A DNA stretch of 64,000 nt from Serratia sarumanii (GCF_029962605.1 NZ_CP124750.1:2604001-2668000); one strand, 5' to 3'; shown: positions 41,713 to 51,382, counted from the stretch's first letter. The notes: a model not told the origin generated them from the letters alone. Translations and numbers: made by a program.

Positions 41713-42420
41713 ATGACCGAACATCGACCACGCAGTGAACGTGGCCAGTTGGCCATCGCAGGAGAGAACTACGGCAGCTCGCTGCTGGGCGCGCCGCTGC
41801 TCTATTTCCCGGCGGCGAGCAGCGGCCCGCAGACCGGGCTGATCATCGCCGGCACCCACGGCGATGAGAGCGCCGCCATCGTGACCCTGTCCTGCGCGCT
41901 GCGCAGCATCGCCCCCGAGCAGCTGCGGCACCACGTGGTGCTGGCGGTCAACCCCGACGGCTGCCAACTTGGGCTGCGCGCCAATGCCAACGGCGTCGAT
42001 CTGAACCGCAACTTCCCGGCCGCCAACTGGCGCTCCGGCGACACCGTCTACCGCTGGAACAGCGCGGCGCCGGTGCGCGACGTCAAGCTCTCCACCGGCG
42101 GGCGCCCCGGTTCCGAACCGGAAACCCAGGCGCTGTGTCACCTGATCCATCGCCTGAAGCCGCACTGGGTGGTGTCGTTCCATGAGCCGCTGGCCTGCAT
42201 CGAAGATCCCGCCAGCTCGCGGCTCGGCGTTTGGCTGGCGCACAAGTTCGAACTGCCGCTGGTGACCAGCGTCGGTTATGAAACGCCCGGTTCGTTCGGC
42301 AGCTGGTGCGCGGATCTGTCGCTGCCGTGCATCACCGCCGAATTCCCGCCGATCTCCGCCGATGCCGCCAGCGAGCGCTACATCGACGCGATGACCGAGC
42401 TGCTGACCTACCCGAATTAA
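41713..42420 (+). CDS. mpaA: Murein peptide amidase A
   Basis: Zinc carboxypeptidase of the M14 family, which splits the gamma-D-Glu-mDAP bond of recycled murein tripeptide. It has 235 residues and no signal peptide, so it acts in the cytosol. Zinc ligands: His49 and Glu52 in GTHGDES, and His157 in VSFHEP; the catalytic Glu is in ITAEFPP near the end. DLNRNFPAANW is the substrate-binding region. CAGGGA is upstream of the ATG. ycjG converges 4 bases after the stop and uses the L-Ala-D-Glu released. Confidence 0.95.
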   Translation: MTEHRPRSERGQLAIAGENYGSSLLGAPLLYFPAASSGPQTGLIIAGTHGDESAAIVTLSCALRSIAPEQLRHHVVLAVNPDGCQLGLRANANGVDLNRNFPAANWRSGDTVYRWNSAAPVRDVKLSTGGRPGSEPETQALCHLIHRLKPHWVVSFHEPLACIEDPASSRLGVWLAHKFELPLVTSVGYETPGSFGSWCADLSLPCITAEFPPISADAASERYIDAMTELLTYPN

Positions 42421-42423
42421 TCC

Positions 42424-43398
42424 TTACGGGGCGATATCGACGATCGCCCCGCATTCGAACGCTAGGCCTGGCTCGACGTCACGCGCCAGCCAGGTCGGGC
42501 CGTCCAGATCGACGAAGCGCGCCGCCGGCGCCAGCGGCAAGGCGGCGGATATCGCCCGCGACGTGCACAACATGCAGCCGAGCATGATGTCGAACCCTTG
42601 TTCGCGCGCGGCCTGCGCCAGCGCCAACGCCTCGGTCAAGCCGCCGGTTTTGTCCAGTTTGATGTTGACCATCTGATAGCGCTGCGCCAGCCGCGGCAGA
42701 TCGGCGCGGGTGTGGCAGCTTTCATCGGCGCAGATCGGCAGCGGATGAATAAAGTGCTCCAGCGCGGCGTCGTCACCGGCCGGCAGCGGCTGCTCCAGCA
42801 TCGCCACGCCGAGATCGGCCAGCAGCTGGCAGCGCGCCGCCAGCCCTTCCGCCTGCCAGGACTCATTGGCGTCGACGATCAGCGTCGCCTGCGGCACCGC
42901 GGCGCGGATCGCCACCAGTCGTTCGCTGATATAGTGATCGTCGAGTTTGATCTTCAGCAGCGTGGCACCCTGCCGCTCCAGTTCGCGCGCGGCGAAGGCC
43001 ATCGCTTCCGGCGTGCCGATGCTGACGGTCTGCGCCATACGGATATGCGCCGGAGCCGCCACGCCGCTGCGCTGCCACAGGCTCTGCCCGTGCAGGCGGC
43101 ACTCCAGATCCCACAATGCCGAATCCAGCGCGTTGCGGGCGGCGCCCGCCGGCATCTGCGCCAGCAGCTGCTCGCGGGTTATGCCTTGTGCGATCGCCGG
43201 CGCCATCTCTGCCAGCTGCGCCATCACCGATTCCTCGCTCTCGCCGTAACGCGGGTACGGCGTGCATTCACCGGTGCCGCGCACGCCCTGCTGTTCGATT
43301 TCGACCACCACCACCCGGGCTTCGGTGCGGCTGCCGCGCGCAATCACGAAGGCGGTATGCAGCGGCCAGGCTTCCGGGTAAAAACGCATGTCTCTCAT
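42424..43398 (-). CDS. ycjG: L-Ala-D/L-Glu epimerase YcjG
   Basis: Enolase-superfamily enzyme that converts L-Ala-D-Glu from murein recycling to L-Ala-L-Glu. It has 324 residues from ATG 43398, which is preceded by AGGAG; a longer frame to 43425 lacks support. The barrel carries the acid-base KxK (LLKIKLDD), metal ligands in VDANE, LEQP and CADES, and the second base in NIKLDKTGG. The N-terminal capping domain begins PEAWPLHTAFVIARGSR as in E. coli. Convergent with mpaA, divergent from tpx. Confidence 0.95.
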   Translation of the reverse strand: MRDMRFYPEAWPLHTAFVIARGSRTEARVVVVEIEQQGVRGTGECTPYPRYGESEESVMAQLAEMAPAIAQGITREQLLAQMPAGAARNALDSALWDLECRLHGQSLWQRSGVAAPAHIRMAQTVSIGTPEAMAFAARELERQGATLLKIKLDDHYISERLVAIRAAVPQATLIVDANESWQAEGLAARCQLLADLGVAMLEQPLPAGDDAALEHFIHPLPICADESCHTRADLPRLAQRYQMVNIKLDKTGGLTEALALAQAAREQGFDIMLGCMLCTSRAISAALPLAPAARFVDLDGPTWLARDVEPGLAFECGAIVDIAP

Positions 43399-43623
43399 AA
43401 CGGCTCCTGAGCGAAAACTGCGCATTCAGCCAGGCTGATGCGCCGGTGATGTTTTATAGAACAGCCTAATATATACAACTATTTAGCAAACTTTGATATC
43501 CAATCCGCCCCGGTTGTCATAAACTGGCGCCAGGGTGTGAACCTGATGTTAAATGCCGTTGCCGGTGCGCCGTTTCATCAGGTTCATACCCTTTGTATAA
43601 ACACCTGTAAAAGGAATCTAGCA

Positions 43624-44127
43624 ATGACTCAGACAGTACATTTTCAAGGCAATCCGGTCAGCGTAGCGGGCAAACTGCCACAGCAGGGCGAACAGGCCAA
43701 GGCCTTCTCACTGGTTGCCAAAGACCTGTCAGACGTAGCGCTGAGCAGCTTCGCGGGTAAACGCAAAGTCCTGAACATCTTCCCAAGCATCGATACCGGC
43801 GTCTGCGCGACGTCGGTGCGTAAATTCAACCAGCTGGCCAGCGGCCTGGATAACACCGTGGTGCTGTGTATCTCCGCCGATCTGCCGTTCGCGCAGTCTC
43901 GCTTCTGCGGCGCGGAAGGCCTGAGCAACGTGGTCACCCTGTCCACCCTGCGCGGCGCCGAGTTCAAGCAGGCGTACGGCGTCGAAATCGCCGAAGGCCC
44001 GTTGGCGGGCCTGACCGCGCGTGCGGTCGTGGTGCTGGATGGCCAGGACAACGTGCTGTACAGCGAGCTGGTGAACGAAATCACCACCGAGCCGGACTAC
44101 GACGCGGCGCTGGCTGCGCTGAAATAA
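43624..44127 (+). CDS. tpx: Thiol peroxidase Tpx
   Basis: Periplasm- or cytosol-located atypical 2-Cys peroxiredoxin that reduces hydroperoxides with thioredoxin. It has 167 residues from ATG 43624 (AAAAGGA upstream). The peroxidatic Cys61 is in [13 protein letters not shown] and the resolving Cys95 in SRFCGAEG, both at the E. coli positions. Lies between ycjG and tyrR as in E. coli. Confidence 0.97.
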   Translation: MTQTVHFQGNPVSVAGKLPQQGEQAKAFSLVAKDLSDVALSSFAGKRKVLNIFPSIDTGVCATSVRKFNQLASGLDNTVVLCISADLPFAQSRFCGAEGLSNVVTLSTLRGAEFKQAYGVEIAEGPLAGLTARAVVVLDGQDNVLYSELVNEITTEPDYDAALAALK

Positions 44128-44128
44128 T

Positions 44129-44183
44129 AAAGCCGGCGAACGCCGGCTTTGGATACCCATTAAAGGCGCCGCAAGGCGCCTTT
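44129..44183. terminator. Two adjacent hairpins between tpx and tyrR
   Basis: AAAGCCGGCG / CGCCGGCTTT (44129-44150), then AAAGGCGCC / GGCGCCTTT (44162-44183). The second is followed by CTTATTCTT on the plus strand and lies 1 base from the tyrR stop, so it probably ends both converging genes. Confidence 0.7.
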
Positions 44184-44184
44184 C

Positions 44185-45756
44185 TTATTCTTCGCCCTCG
44201 GCGCCGCCTTTGCGGCTGCTCAGGCCATACTCGCGCAGCTTGTTGGCGATGGCGGTATGGGAAACGCCCAGGCGCTTCGCCAGCTTGCGGGTGCTGGGAT
44301 AGGTGCGATACAGACGCGTCAGCACCGAGCGCTCGAAACGCTTGCTGATGTCGTCCAGCGAGCCGTCCAGCACCTCGTCGCCCAGCGACATCTCCACCTC
44401 GAACTCCGGCAACACAATATCCTGCGGCCGCAGTTCGTAGCCTTCGGTTTGCGTCAGCGCGCGGTAGATGGCGTTTTTCAACTGGCGCACGTTGCCCGGC
44501 CAGCCGTACTTGCTGAGGAAACCGCCCAAATCGCTCGCCAGCTTGGGCCGCGCCACGCCCTGCTCATCGGCGAAGCGCGCCACGAACAGCTCGGTCAGCG
44601 GCATGATGTCCTGCGGACGTTCGCGCAGCGGCGGGATGGTGATGGTCAGCACGTTGAGGCGATAATAGAGATCTTCGCGGAATTCGCCGCGCTGCACCAG
44701 CTCGGTGAGGTTTTTCTGGGTGGCGCAGATCACGCGCACGTCGACGTGCACCTCATGCTCTTCGCCGACCCGGCGGAAGGTGCCGTCGTTGAGGAAACGC
44801 AGCAGTTTGGTCTGCATACGCGGCGACATTTCGCCGATCTCATCCAGCAGCACCGAGCCGCCGTTGGCCTGCTCGAAGAAGCCCTTCTTGCCTTCCAGCG
44901 CGTTGGGATAAGCGCCCGGCGCATGGCCGAACAGCTCGCTCTCCACCACGTCATCCGGCAGTGCGGCGCAGTTCAGCGCCAGGAACGGCTGTTTGCCGCG
45001 CGGGCTGCGCAAATGGCAGGCGCGGGCCAGAATATCCTTGCCGGTGCCGGTATCGCCGACGATCAGCAGCGGCGCATCGAGCATCGCCAACTTGCGCGCC
45101 TGCTCCAGCACGTGACGCATCTTGGCGCTTACCGCGACGATGTGGTCGAATTCGGTATCGTCGTTCACCGACAGATTTTGCAGCTGGCGGCCCATGCGCG
45201 CGGTGGACTTCAGCATCACCACCGCGCCGACCGCGGCCGGCTGCTGCTGTTCGTCTTCCAGATAGATGGGCGTGATGTCCATCAGGAAGTCCTGGCTGCG
45301 GATCACCACCCGCTCGGAGTGCGGCGCCGTATGCTCGCTCTCCAGCCAGCGGCTGAAGTTATAGCCGCCGATCAGCGCCCCGGCGGTCTGGTTGCGGATC
45401 TTGTCTTCGTTCAGGCTGAACAGCGCCTGCGCCGCCGGGTTGGCCAGCTCGACCTTGCCCTTCATGTCGATCGAGAACACCGGTTCCGGCATCGATTCCA
45501 GCAGCGCGCGCAGCGCGCGGTGCTCGCGTTCGGAAGGCATAAAGCTGACGGTGCGCACGTCGGTCACGCCGGCGATGCGGCGGATCTCCGCCATCAGCGC
45601 GCGGAAAGTATCGAACTCCAGCTGGGAGAAATTGAGGTAAATGCGGCCGATGGGATCGATCTCGATGCCACGTAAGTCAATGCTGCGCGATACCAAAAGA
45701 TCGAGTAATTCTCGAGTGAGACCGAGGCGGTCTTCGCAAAATACTTCCAAACGCAT
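44185..45756 (-). CDS. tyrR: Transcriptional regulator TyrR
   Basis: Regulator of aromatic amino-acid synthesis and transport. Of its 523 residues, 1-75 form an ACT domain, about 78-190 a PAS domain, about 205-430 an AAA+ ATPase (Walker A GDTGTGKD), and the last 50 a Fis-type helix-turn-helix (RKLAKRLGVSHTAIANKL). Instead of the GAFTGA loop that contacts sigma-54 it has GAYPNA, as expected because TyrR acts on sigma-70 promoters. It is about 10 residues longer than the E. coli protein at the C-terminus. Confidence 0.97.
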   Translation of the reverse strand: MRLEVFCEDRLGLTRELLDLLVSRSIDLRGIEIDPIGRIYLNFSQLEFDTFRALMAEIRRIAGVTDVRTVSFMPSEREHRALRALLESMPEPVFSIDMKGKVELANPAAQALFSLNEDKIRNQTAGALIGGYNFSRWLESEHTAPHSERVVIRSQDFLMDITPIYLEDEQQQPAAVGAVVMLKSTARMGRQLQNLSVNDDTEFDHIVAVSAKMRHVLEQARKLAMLDAPLLIVGDTGTGKDILARACHLRSPRGKQPFLALNCAALPDDVVESELFGHAPGAYPNALEGKKGFFEQANGGSVLLDEIGEMSPRMQTKLLRFLNDGTFRRVGEEHEVHVDVRVICATQKNLTELVQRGEFREDLYYRLNVLTITIPPLRERPQDIMPLTELFVARFADEQGVARPKLASDLGGFLSKYGWPGNVRQLKNAIYRALTQTEGYELRPQDIVLPEFEVEMSLGDEVLDGSLDDISKRFERSVLTRLYRTYPSTRKLAKRLGVSHTAIANKLREYGLSSRKGGAEGEE

Positions 45757-45835
45757 CAGTGTTGGCCTTATCTCTGCAGGTGCGGGGATCGTTGACGATG
45801 ATGATACTCCCTCGCACCGGGCGGTAGAAGCGATC

Positions 45836-45853
45836 TGTCAGCAAAAGTTGACA
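45836..45853 (-). promoter_or_regulatory. Possible TyrR box (autoregulation)
   Basis: TGTCAGCAAAAGTTGACA resembles TGTAAA-N6-TTTACA at 9 of 12 fixed bases, including the key outer G and C. It lies 80 bases upstream of the tyrR ATG, and tyrR is known to repress itself in E. coli. Confidence 0.5.
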
Positions 45854-46036
45854 GAACTCTGATTTATTGCCGTGGTTGCTGATTTTAAACGCAAGCTAAT
45901 AACAGCATCGGCGTCATTTTAGACTACAAACAGAGAGTTATCACAACCAGAATTAATTTTGCAGAGATTTATCACGCACTCGCAGGGGGATCGACTGTCG
46001 TCAAGTCTCGATTACGTCCGGCGTCGGCGCCGTTGA
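45854..46036. other. Spacer upstream of tyrR without a gene
   Basis: The part of the 312-base gap between tyrR and ycjF beyond the TyrR-like box. No credible ORF or structured element is seen up to the ycjF terminator. Confidence 0.5.
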
Positions 46037-46060
46037 GAAAGCGGCGCTCCTGAGAGCGCC
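46037..46060 (-). terminator. Terminator after ycjF
   Basis: On the minus strand GGCGCTC, TCAG loop, GAGCGCC (46060-46043), then GCTTTCTC. It would end the psp-ycjXF transcript. Confidence 0.55.
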
Positions 46061-46068
46061 GTGCGGGA

Positions 46069-47130
46069 TTATTTGGCCTTGCCGTCGCTCTTTTTCAGCG
46101 TGTCTTTCAACTGGCCGATCAGCTGGCTGCGGAAATCGCCAAGCTTCGGCTTTTCCCCTTCCAGCCACGGCAGCGGGCGGCACAGTTCCATCGCCTTGAT
46201 GCCCAGCCGCGCGGTCAGCAAGCCGGCGCCGATGCCCTGCGCCGCGCGCGCCGACAGCCGCGCTGCCAGATCCTGCGACATCCAGTCCATGCCCACTTCG
46301 CGCACCAGCTCGGAAGCGCCGGCGAAGGCGATGTTCAACAGCACCAGCCGGAACAGACGAATGCGGCTGAAGTAGCCCAGCTCGATGCCGTACAGCGCGG
46401 CGATGCGGTTGATCAAACGGATGTTGCGCCAGGCGATAAACGCCATATCCACCAGCGCCAACGGGCTGACGGCGATCATCAGCGTCGATTCGGCGGCGGA
46501 GCGGCTGATTTCGCGCCGCGCCTGGTTGTCGAGCACCGGCTGCACCAGTTTGGCGTACAGCTCCACCACTTCACGATCGTTTTGCGTTTCATGCAGCGAG
46601 GCCTGCCAGCGCTGCAGCGCCGGATGCCCCTGATCCAGCCCGGCCTGACGCGCCAGCTTCTCGCAGAATTCGCGCCCCTGGCCCAGCCCGTGACTGTGCA
46701 ACAGCTCGCGCGCCACGTCGCGCTCTTCCGCGCGCTGGCGCAGCCGATACAAACGCCGCCACTCGGTGACCACCGAACCGACGCCGGCGAACACGATCAG
46801 GCCGCCGGCCACGCCGCCGCCCATGGCGATCCAGTCCTGCTGCACCCAGGCGGTATGCACCCACTGCACGCCCTGTGCCACCACGCTGACGCCGAACAGC
46901 GCCAGGCCGGCGGTGACCATTTTGCGCCACAGGCTGCGTTTCGGTTTCAGCGCGGCGTTAATGATGCCTTCGGCGCGCCCTTCTTCCTCTTCCTGCTGCA
47001 GCTCCGGCGCAGCCGGGAAAAAGCTTTCCGCCTGTTCGGCATCGAACGCGACGCCGGCGCGCAACGCCGGCTCCTGCGGCGGCTGCAGCGGCTCGTCGAA
47101 ATCGATACGCGGTTTGATCGGCTCGCTCAT
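46069..47130 (-). CDS. ycjF: YcjF, DUF697 inner-membrane protein
   Basis: A 353-residue membrane protein with two hydrophobic helices near 70-90 and 100-120 and a DUF697 region in the C-terminal half ([20 protein letters not shown]). The N-terminus is acidic and soluble. It is the usual partner of YcjX; in E. coli both belong to the PspF/sigma-54 regulon. The start overlaps the ycjX stop by 4 bases. Molecular role unknown. Confidence 0.94.
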   Translation of the reverse strand: MSEPIKPRIDFDEPLQPPQEPALRAGVAFDAEQAESFFPAAPELQQEEEEGRAEGIINAALKPKRSLWRKMVTAGLALFGVSVVAQGVQWVHTAWVQQDWIAMGGGVAGGLIVFAGVGSVVTEWRRLYRLRQRAEERDVARELLHSHGLGQGREFCEKLARQAGLDQGHPALQRWQASLHETQNDREVVELYAKLVQPVLDNQARREISRSAAESTLMIAVSPLALVDMAFIAWRNIRLINRIAALYGIELGYFSRIRLFRLVLLNIAFAGASELVREVGMDWMSQDLAARLSARAAQGIGAGLLTARLGIKAMELCRPLPWLEGEKPKLGDFRSQLIGQLKDTLKKSDGKAK

Positions 47131-48524
47131 CGCAATTTGTCTCCCAATAAAAATTCCATCACCGCATCCAGACGGATGTGCGGCAACGGACTGTCCACGC
47201 TCATGGCGCGTGGACGAAATTCATCGAAGTGGAACCCCTGGCTCTGCCAGAACGCCGGCCCCGGCAGGCGCGCGGGCACTTCGCCGGGGAACACCGTCAG
47301 CGGCGCGCCGTCACCGAGGCGGTTGCCCTTCAGCGCCGGAATGCGTTGCCCCTGATGATCGACGATGCCGCTCTCGGTCGCCTGCACCGAGGCCAGGCCG
47401 ACGCAATCCATGCTGATGCCCTCGAACGCCGCATTCTGCCACGCCTCCTGCACCAGCTGTTGCAGCAACGACACCAGATTGGCGTGCTGATCGGCGGTGA
47501 TATGATCCGCCTTGGTGGCGGCAAACATCAGTTTGTCGATGGTCGGCGAGAACAAGCGGCGAAACAGCGTGCGCTTGCCGTAATGGAAGCTCTGCATCAG
47601 TTGGGTCAGCGCCAGACGCATGTCGTTGAACGCCTGCGGGCCGCTGTTGAGCGGCTGTAGACAGTCGACCAGCACGATTTGCCGATCGAAACGGACGAAA
47701 TGTTCTTTGTAGAAGTTTTTGACGATCGACTGGCAATAGTAGTTGAAGCGAGCGCGCAACATGCCGATGTTGGTGTGTTTGTCGGCCTGCGCCAGCTTAG
47801 ATTCGCCGATCGCGGCCACGTCGGGCCACGGGAAAAACTGCAGCGCCGGCGCGCCGGCCATGTCGCCCGGCAGCACGAAACGCCCCGGCTGAATGAAGTG
47901 CAGCCCTTCGCTTTTGCAGCGCAGCAGATAATCGGTGTAGGCCTGGGCGATCGCCGCCAGGCGGTTTTCGTCGGCCGGGGCCAGCGGATCGCAGGCTTTG
48001 CACAACTCAAGCCAGGGCTTGGCCCATTCTGCGCGTTCGCCCTGCAGCAGCCCGGCCATCTGGCGCGACCAGGCCAGGTAGTCCTGCTCGAGCATCGGCA
48101 GATCCAGCAACCATTCTCCGGGATAATCGACGATCTCCAGGTACAGCGTGGAGGTGTCTTTAAAGTGGCGCAGCAGCGAGTCGTTGGAGCGGTAGCGCAG
48201 CGCCAAACGGATTTCGCTGACGCCGCGCGTCGGCGTCGGCCAGGCCGGCGGCGTGCCGTAAAGCTGCGCCAGCCCTTCGTCATAGGTGAAACGCTGGATG
48301 CCGAGATCGCGCTGCGGGATGCGTTTGACGCCCAGCAGGCGCTCTTCGCGCGCCGGTGAAAACAGCGGCATGCGCGCGCCGCTGTGCACATGCAGCAGTT
48401 GGTTGACGAAGGCGGTGATAAAGGCGGTTTTGCCGCTGCGGCTCAGGCCGGTCACCGCCAGGCGCAGATGGCGATCCATTCCGCGGTTGACCAGCGAGGT
48501 TAACTCATTTTGCAGTCGTTTCAT
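47127..48524 (-). CDS. ycjX: YcjX, DUF463 P-loop GTPase-like protein
   Basis: A 465-residue protein of the DUF463/YcjX family. A P-loop [10 protein letters not shown] lies at about 25-34; DYPGEW near 128 resembles a G3 motif, and AATKADHI near 343 resembles the NKxD motif of GTPases. Structures of the family show a stress-linked GTPase with an unusual lid. AAGGAG stands before ATG 48524, and the start overlaps pspD by 20 bases. It lies directly downstream of the psp operon, so induction by PspF is likely. Confidence 0.94.
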   Translation of the reverse strand: MKRLQNELTSLVNRGMDRHLRLAVTGLSRSGKTAFITAFVNQLLHVHSGARMPLFSPAREERLLGVKRIPQRDLGIQRFTYDEGLAQLYGTPPAWPTPTRGVSEIRLALRYRSNDSLLRHFKDTSTLYLEIVDYPGEWLLDLPMLEQDYLAWSRQMAGLLQGERAEWAKPWLELCKACDPLAPADENRLAAIAQAYTDYLLRCKSEGLHFIQPGRFVLPGDMAGAPALQFFPWPDVAAIGESKLAQADKHTNIGMLRARFNYYCQSIVKNFYKEHFVRFDRQIVLVDCLQPLNSGPQAFNDMRLALTQLMQSFHYGKRTLFRRLFSPTIDKLMFAATKADHITADQHANLVSLLQQLVQEAWQNAAFEGISMDCVGLASVQATESGIVDHQGQRIPALKGNRLGDGAPLTVFPGEVPARLPGPAFWQSQGFHFDEFRPRAMSVDSPLPHIRLDAVMEFLLGDKLR

Positions 48525-48771
48525 TGCTCTCCTTGACGTAACGCCCGAATGCCTTGTTCAGGCCTTTACGGAACAGCGGTTCCAGCACCAGCGCCAGCAC
48601 GAAGCGCACCGGTTTGCGGCCGACGGTCTTCAACAGCCAGCCGGCGGCGCCCGCCGGGCCATAGTTCAATAACGCTATGATGATGACTTTAGCCAATGTC
48701 TTCAACATTGCCGCCGCTCCTCGTTTAAATCCACCCGTTCTGGCGGTGTTCGCAACATCGATTTTATTCAT
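48505..48771 (-). CDS. pspD: Phage-shock protein D
   Basis: Small protein of 88 residues associated with the inner membrane, last of the pspABCD genes. The core LLNYGPAGAAGWLLKTVGRK and the later EPLFRKGLNKAFGRY match E. coli PspD (73 residues), with a longer N-terminus here. ATG 48771 has GGAGG 8 bases upstream; a GTG at 48789 is less likely, and Met 48711 would give the shorter E. coli-like form. No pspE follows; ycjX overlaps its 3' end instead. Confidence 0.87.
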   Translation of the reverse strand: MNKIDVANTARTGGFKRGAAAMLKTLAKVIIIALLNYGPAGAAGWLLKTVGRKPVRFVLALVLEPLFRKGLNKAFGRYVKESNETTAK

Positions 48772-48868
48772 GACAATGCCCTCCGGCACAAGACGATTAA
48801 TTTCACATTCAACGGGATAACGGCGGCGAAGATGCCCGGCCTGCGCAGGCCGGGCATCGCAAGAAGGG

Positions 48869-49228
48869 TTACAGCTTGCGGAAACGGCTCTGTACGCCGA
48901 AGGTATCGGACGTTACGTAGCGCTCGACCTGACGCAGCTGCTGCTCGCCGCTGCCCAACTCATATTCCAGCTGATCGAGCAGCTGGCGCGGCGTCTTCTG
49001 ATGCTCGCCTTCGAAACGGCTGGCCGGCGCTTCGTCCAACACGAACACCAGCGCGATATAGGCCACCAGCGTGAAGAAAAACAGCCCGAAGAACAGCGAC
49101 AGCACCACCATCACGCGGATCAGGCGCACCGGCACGTCGAAATAGTGGGCCAACCCGGCGCAGACGCCTTTCACCATGCCTTCTTCGGGAACGCGATAAA
49201 GCTTTTTACTGCCCAGCGTCATGCTCAT
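48869..49228 (-). CDS. pspC: Phage-shock protein C
   Basis: Inner-membrane sensor of envelope stress that, with PspB, pulls PspA away from PspF. It has 119 residues; the PspC domain begins KKLYRVPEEGMVKGVCAGLA and contains a membrane helix near 40-65 (MVVLSLFFGLFFFTLVAYIA). A leucine-rich C-terminal coil is LLDQLEYELGSGEQQL. The start codon overlaps the pspB stop by 1 base. Confidence 0.96.
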   Translation of the reverse strand: MSMTLGSKKLYRVPEEGMVKGVCAGLAHYFDVPVRLIRVMVVLSLFFGLFFFTLVAYIALVFVLDEAPASRFEGEHQKTPRQLLDQLEYELGSGEQQLRQVERYVTSDTFGVQSRFRKL

Positions 49229-49455
49229 CAGGACTGTCTCCAGTTCGGGTGTTCCGCATCAAGGATCTCTTCCAGCGCCTGAATGCGTTCACGCATGCGT
49301 TTGGCGTCTTCCGCCAGCTGCGCCAGGCGCTGCATTTCTTGCTGACTCAGCTGGATGCCGGTCTGTTGCCGATTGCTGTAATGCAGCCAAAGCCAAATCG
49401 GCGCGACAAACAGCACGAAAATTGTCAGCGGAATGGCAAGTAATAAAGCACTCAT
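49228..49455 (-). CDS. pspB: Phage-shock protein B
   Basis: A 75-residue membrane protein: helix near 3-22 (ALLLAIPLTIFVLFVAPIWL) and a cytosolic coiled coil (LAQLAEDAKRMRERIQALEE). It works with PspC to signal envelope stress to PspA. Lies 63 bases after pspA and overlaps pspC by 1 base. Confidence 0.96.
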   Translation of the reverse strand: MSALLLAIPLTIFVLFVAPIWLWLHYSNRQQTGIQLSQQEMQRLAQLAEDAKRMRERIQALEEILDAEHPNWRQS

Positions 49456-49518
49456 TGTTATTCCTTCTTATCGGGTCCTGGATAGGCGGCCACCTCCGAC
49501 GTGTGGCCGCGGTTCGCC

Positions 49519-50184
49519 TTACTCTGAGCGGTTCATCTTGGCTTTCAGCGCCGCCAGCTGCTCACTGATGGCGTCGTCGGCTTTCAGCTCGGCAAACTCT
49601 TGGTCCAGCGACTTCTTTTTACCGATGCTGATGCTTTCCGCCTCGGCTTCCATATGGTCGATGCGGCGCTCGAACTGTTCGAAACGCGCCATCGCTTCAT
49701 CCAGCTTGCCGCTGTCGAGCTGGCGGCGCACTTCACGGGAGGAAGACGCGGCCTGATGACGCAGCGCCAACGCCTGCTGCCGCGCACGGGTTTCGGTCAG
49801 CTTGTTTTCCAGCTCGCCGATTTCGCTCTTCATGCGCGCCAGCGTTTCTTCTACGGTCGCCACTTCTTGCGTCAGCGTGGCGATCAGATCGGCCACCTTT
49901 TGTTTTTCGATCAGCGCCGCACGGGCCAAATCTTCTTTATCTTTGCGCAGCGCCAGTTCGGCTTTTTCCTGCCAGTCGCCTACCTGGCTTTCGCCCTGCT
50001 CAATGCGACGCAGCAGCTGCTTTTTCTCCGCCAGCGCACGCGCCGACGTAGAGCGAACTTCAACCAGCGTGTCTTCCATCTCTTGGATCATCAACCGCAC
50101 CAGCTTCTGCGGATCTTCCGCCTTGTCCAGCAGGGTGTTGATGTTGGCGTTCACAATGTCGGCAAAACGAGAAAAAATACCCAT
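49519..50184 (-). CDS. pspA: Phage-shock protein A
   Basis: ESCRT-III-related coiled-coil protein of 221 residues that inhibits PspF and, under stress, coats and supports the inner membrane. The N-terminal amphipathic helix ([20 protein letters not shown]) and long heptad-rich helices up to about residue 190 are visible. First gene of the sigma-54-dependent psp operon; promoter at 50256-50272. Confidence 0.97.
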   Translation of the reverse strand: MGIFSRFADIVNANINTLLDKAEDPQKLVRLMIQEMEDTLVEVRSTSARALAEKKQLLRRIEQGESQVGDWQEKAELALRKDKEDLARAALIEKQKVADLIATLTQEVATVEETLARMKSEIGELENKLTETRARQQALALRHQAASSSREVRRQLDSGKLDEAMARFEQFERRIDHMEAEAESISIGKKKSLDQEFAELKADDAISEQLAALKAKMNRSE

Positions 50185-50255
50185 AATTCACTTCCTCTTG
50201 GTTCTGATGGCGTCTGAAGCGCCGCGTTAAGTCGTACAGCTTGCCTGAAGATATA

Positions 50256-50272
50256 ATCAAAACCCGTGCCAA
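50256..50272 (-). promoter_or_regulatory. Sigma-54 promoter of pspA
   Basis: On the minus strand TTGGCACGGGTTTTGAT fits TTGGCAC-N5-TTGCA, with the invariant GG at -24 and the -12 element changed from GC to GA. It lies about 70 bases upstream of the pspA ATG in the pspF-pspA spacer. Confidence 0.83.
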
Positions 50273-50307
50273 CTTTTATATCATTGATAAATAATGGATA
50301 TTATTTT

Positions 50308-50335
50308 TTGACTCTCTGCGTGCTTGCTGTAGAGT
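50308..50335 (+). promoter_or_regulatory. Sigma-70 promoter of pspF
   Basis: TTGACT (50308-50313), 16 bases, TAGAGT (50330-50335), about 34 bases before the pspF ATG. Confidence 0.6.
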
Positions 50336-50368
50336 GATTATTTTCACCAAACATTGGCGAATTTCATC

Positions 50369-51376
50369 ATGAACGAGCAGCCAGAGAATTTGTTGGGCGA
50401 GGCAAACGCCTTTGTCGACGTATTGGAGCAAGTCTCCCAGGTGGCAAAGCTGAACAAACCGGTGCTGGTGATCGGCGAGCGCGGTACCGGCAAGGAGCTG
50501 ATCGCCCACCGCCTGCACTACCTTTCCAACCGCTGGCAAGGGCCGTTCATCTCGCTCAACTGCGCGGCGCTGAATGAAAACCTGCTGGATTCCGAACTGT
50601 TCGGCCACGAGGCCGGCGCCTTTACCGGCGCCCAAAAGCGCCATCTGGGGCGCTTCGAGCGCGCCGACGGCGGCACGCTGTTTCTCGATGAGCTGGCGAC
50701 CGCGCCGATGCTGGTGCAGGAGAAGCTGCTGCGGGTGATCGAATACGGCCAGTTGGAGCGCGTGGGCGGCAGCCAGCCGCTGCGGGTGGATGTGCGCCTG
50801 GTGTGCGCCACCAACGACGATCTGCCGGCGCTGGCGGCGGCGGGCAAATTCCGCGCCGATCTTCTGGATCGGCTGGCGTTCGACGTGGTGCAGCTGCCGC
50901 CGCTGCGCCAACGGCGGCCCGATATCATGCTGTTGGCCGAGCATTTCGCCATTCAAATGTGCCGCGAGCTGGCGCTGCCGCTGTTTCCCGGCTTTACCGA
51001 GCATGCCAGGCGAACGTTGCTCGAGTATGGCTGGCCGGGCAACGTGCGTGAACTGAAAAACGTGGTCGAGCGCTCGGTTTATCGCCACGGTGACAGCGAC
51101 AGCCCGCTTGACGAAATCATCATCAACCCGTTTGCGCCGCGTGAGGCGGCGCCGGTCGCGCCCGCCCCTGAAGGCGCCGGCGCGTTACCGGCGCTGCCGC
51201 TGGATTTGAAAAACTGGCAGCTGGAGCAGGAGAAGGTATTGATCGAAGCGGCGCTGCAGCAGGGGCGTTTCAATCAGCGCAAGGCGGCGCAGTTGCTGGG
51301 GCTCACCTATCATCAGCTGCGCGGCATGCTGAAAAAACATGCGCTGCTGCAAAACGGCGAAGCGGACGATGAATAA
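50369..51376 (+). CDS. pspF: Psp operon transcriptional activator PspF
   Basis: Sigma-54 activator without a receiver domain. It has 335 residues: AAA+ domain (about 12-245) with Walker A GERGTGKE, the sigma-54-contacting GAFTGA loop, Walker B GGTLFLDEL and the R-finger region; a Fis-type helix-turn-helix lies at the end (RKAAQLLGLTYHQLRGML). ATG 50369 is used; a TTG at 50354 adds 5 residues and cannot be excluded. Divergent from pspA, which it activates. Confidence 0.96.
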   Translation: MNEQPENLLGEANAFVDVLEQVSQVAKLNKPVLVIGERGTGKELIAHRLHYLSNRWQGPFISLNCAALNENLLDSELFGHEAGAFTGAQKRHLGRFERADGGTLFLDELATAPMLVQEKLLRVIEYGQLERVGGSQPLRVDVRLVCATNDDLPALAAAGKFRADLLDRLAFDVVQLPPLRQRRPDIMLLAEHFAIQMCRELALPLFPGFTEHARRTLLEYGWPGNVRELKNVVERSVYRHGDSDSPLDEIIINPFAPREAAPVAPAPEGAGALPALPLDLKNWQLEQEKVLIEAALQQGRFNQRKAAQLLGLTYHQLRGMLKKHALLQNGEADDE

Positions 51377-51382
51377 CAGGCA

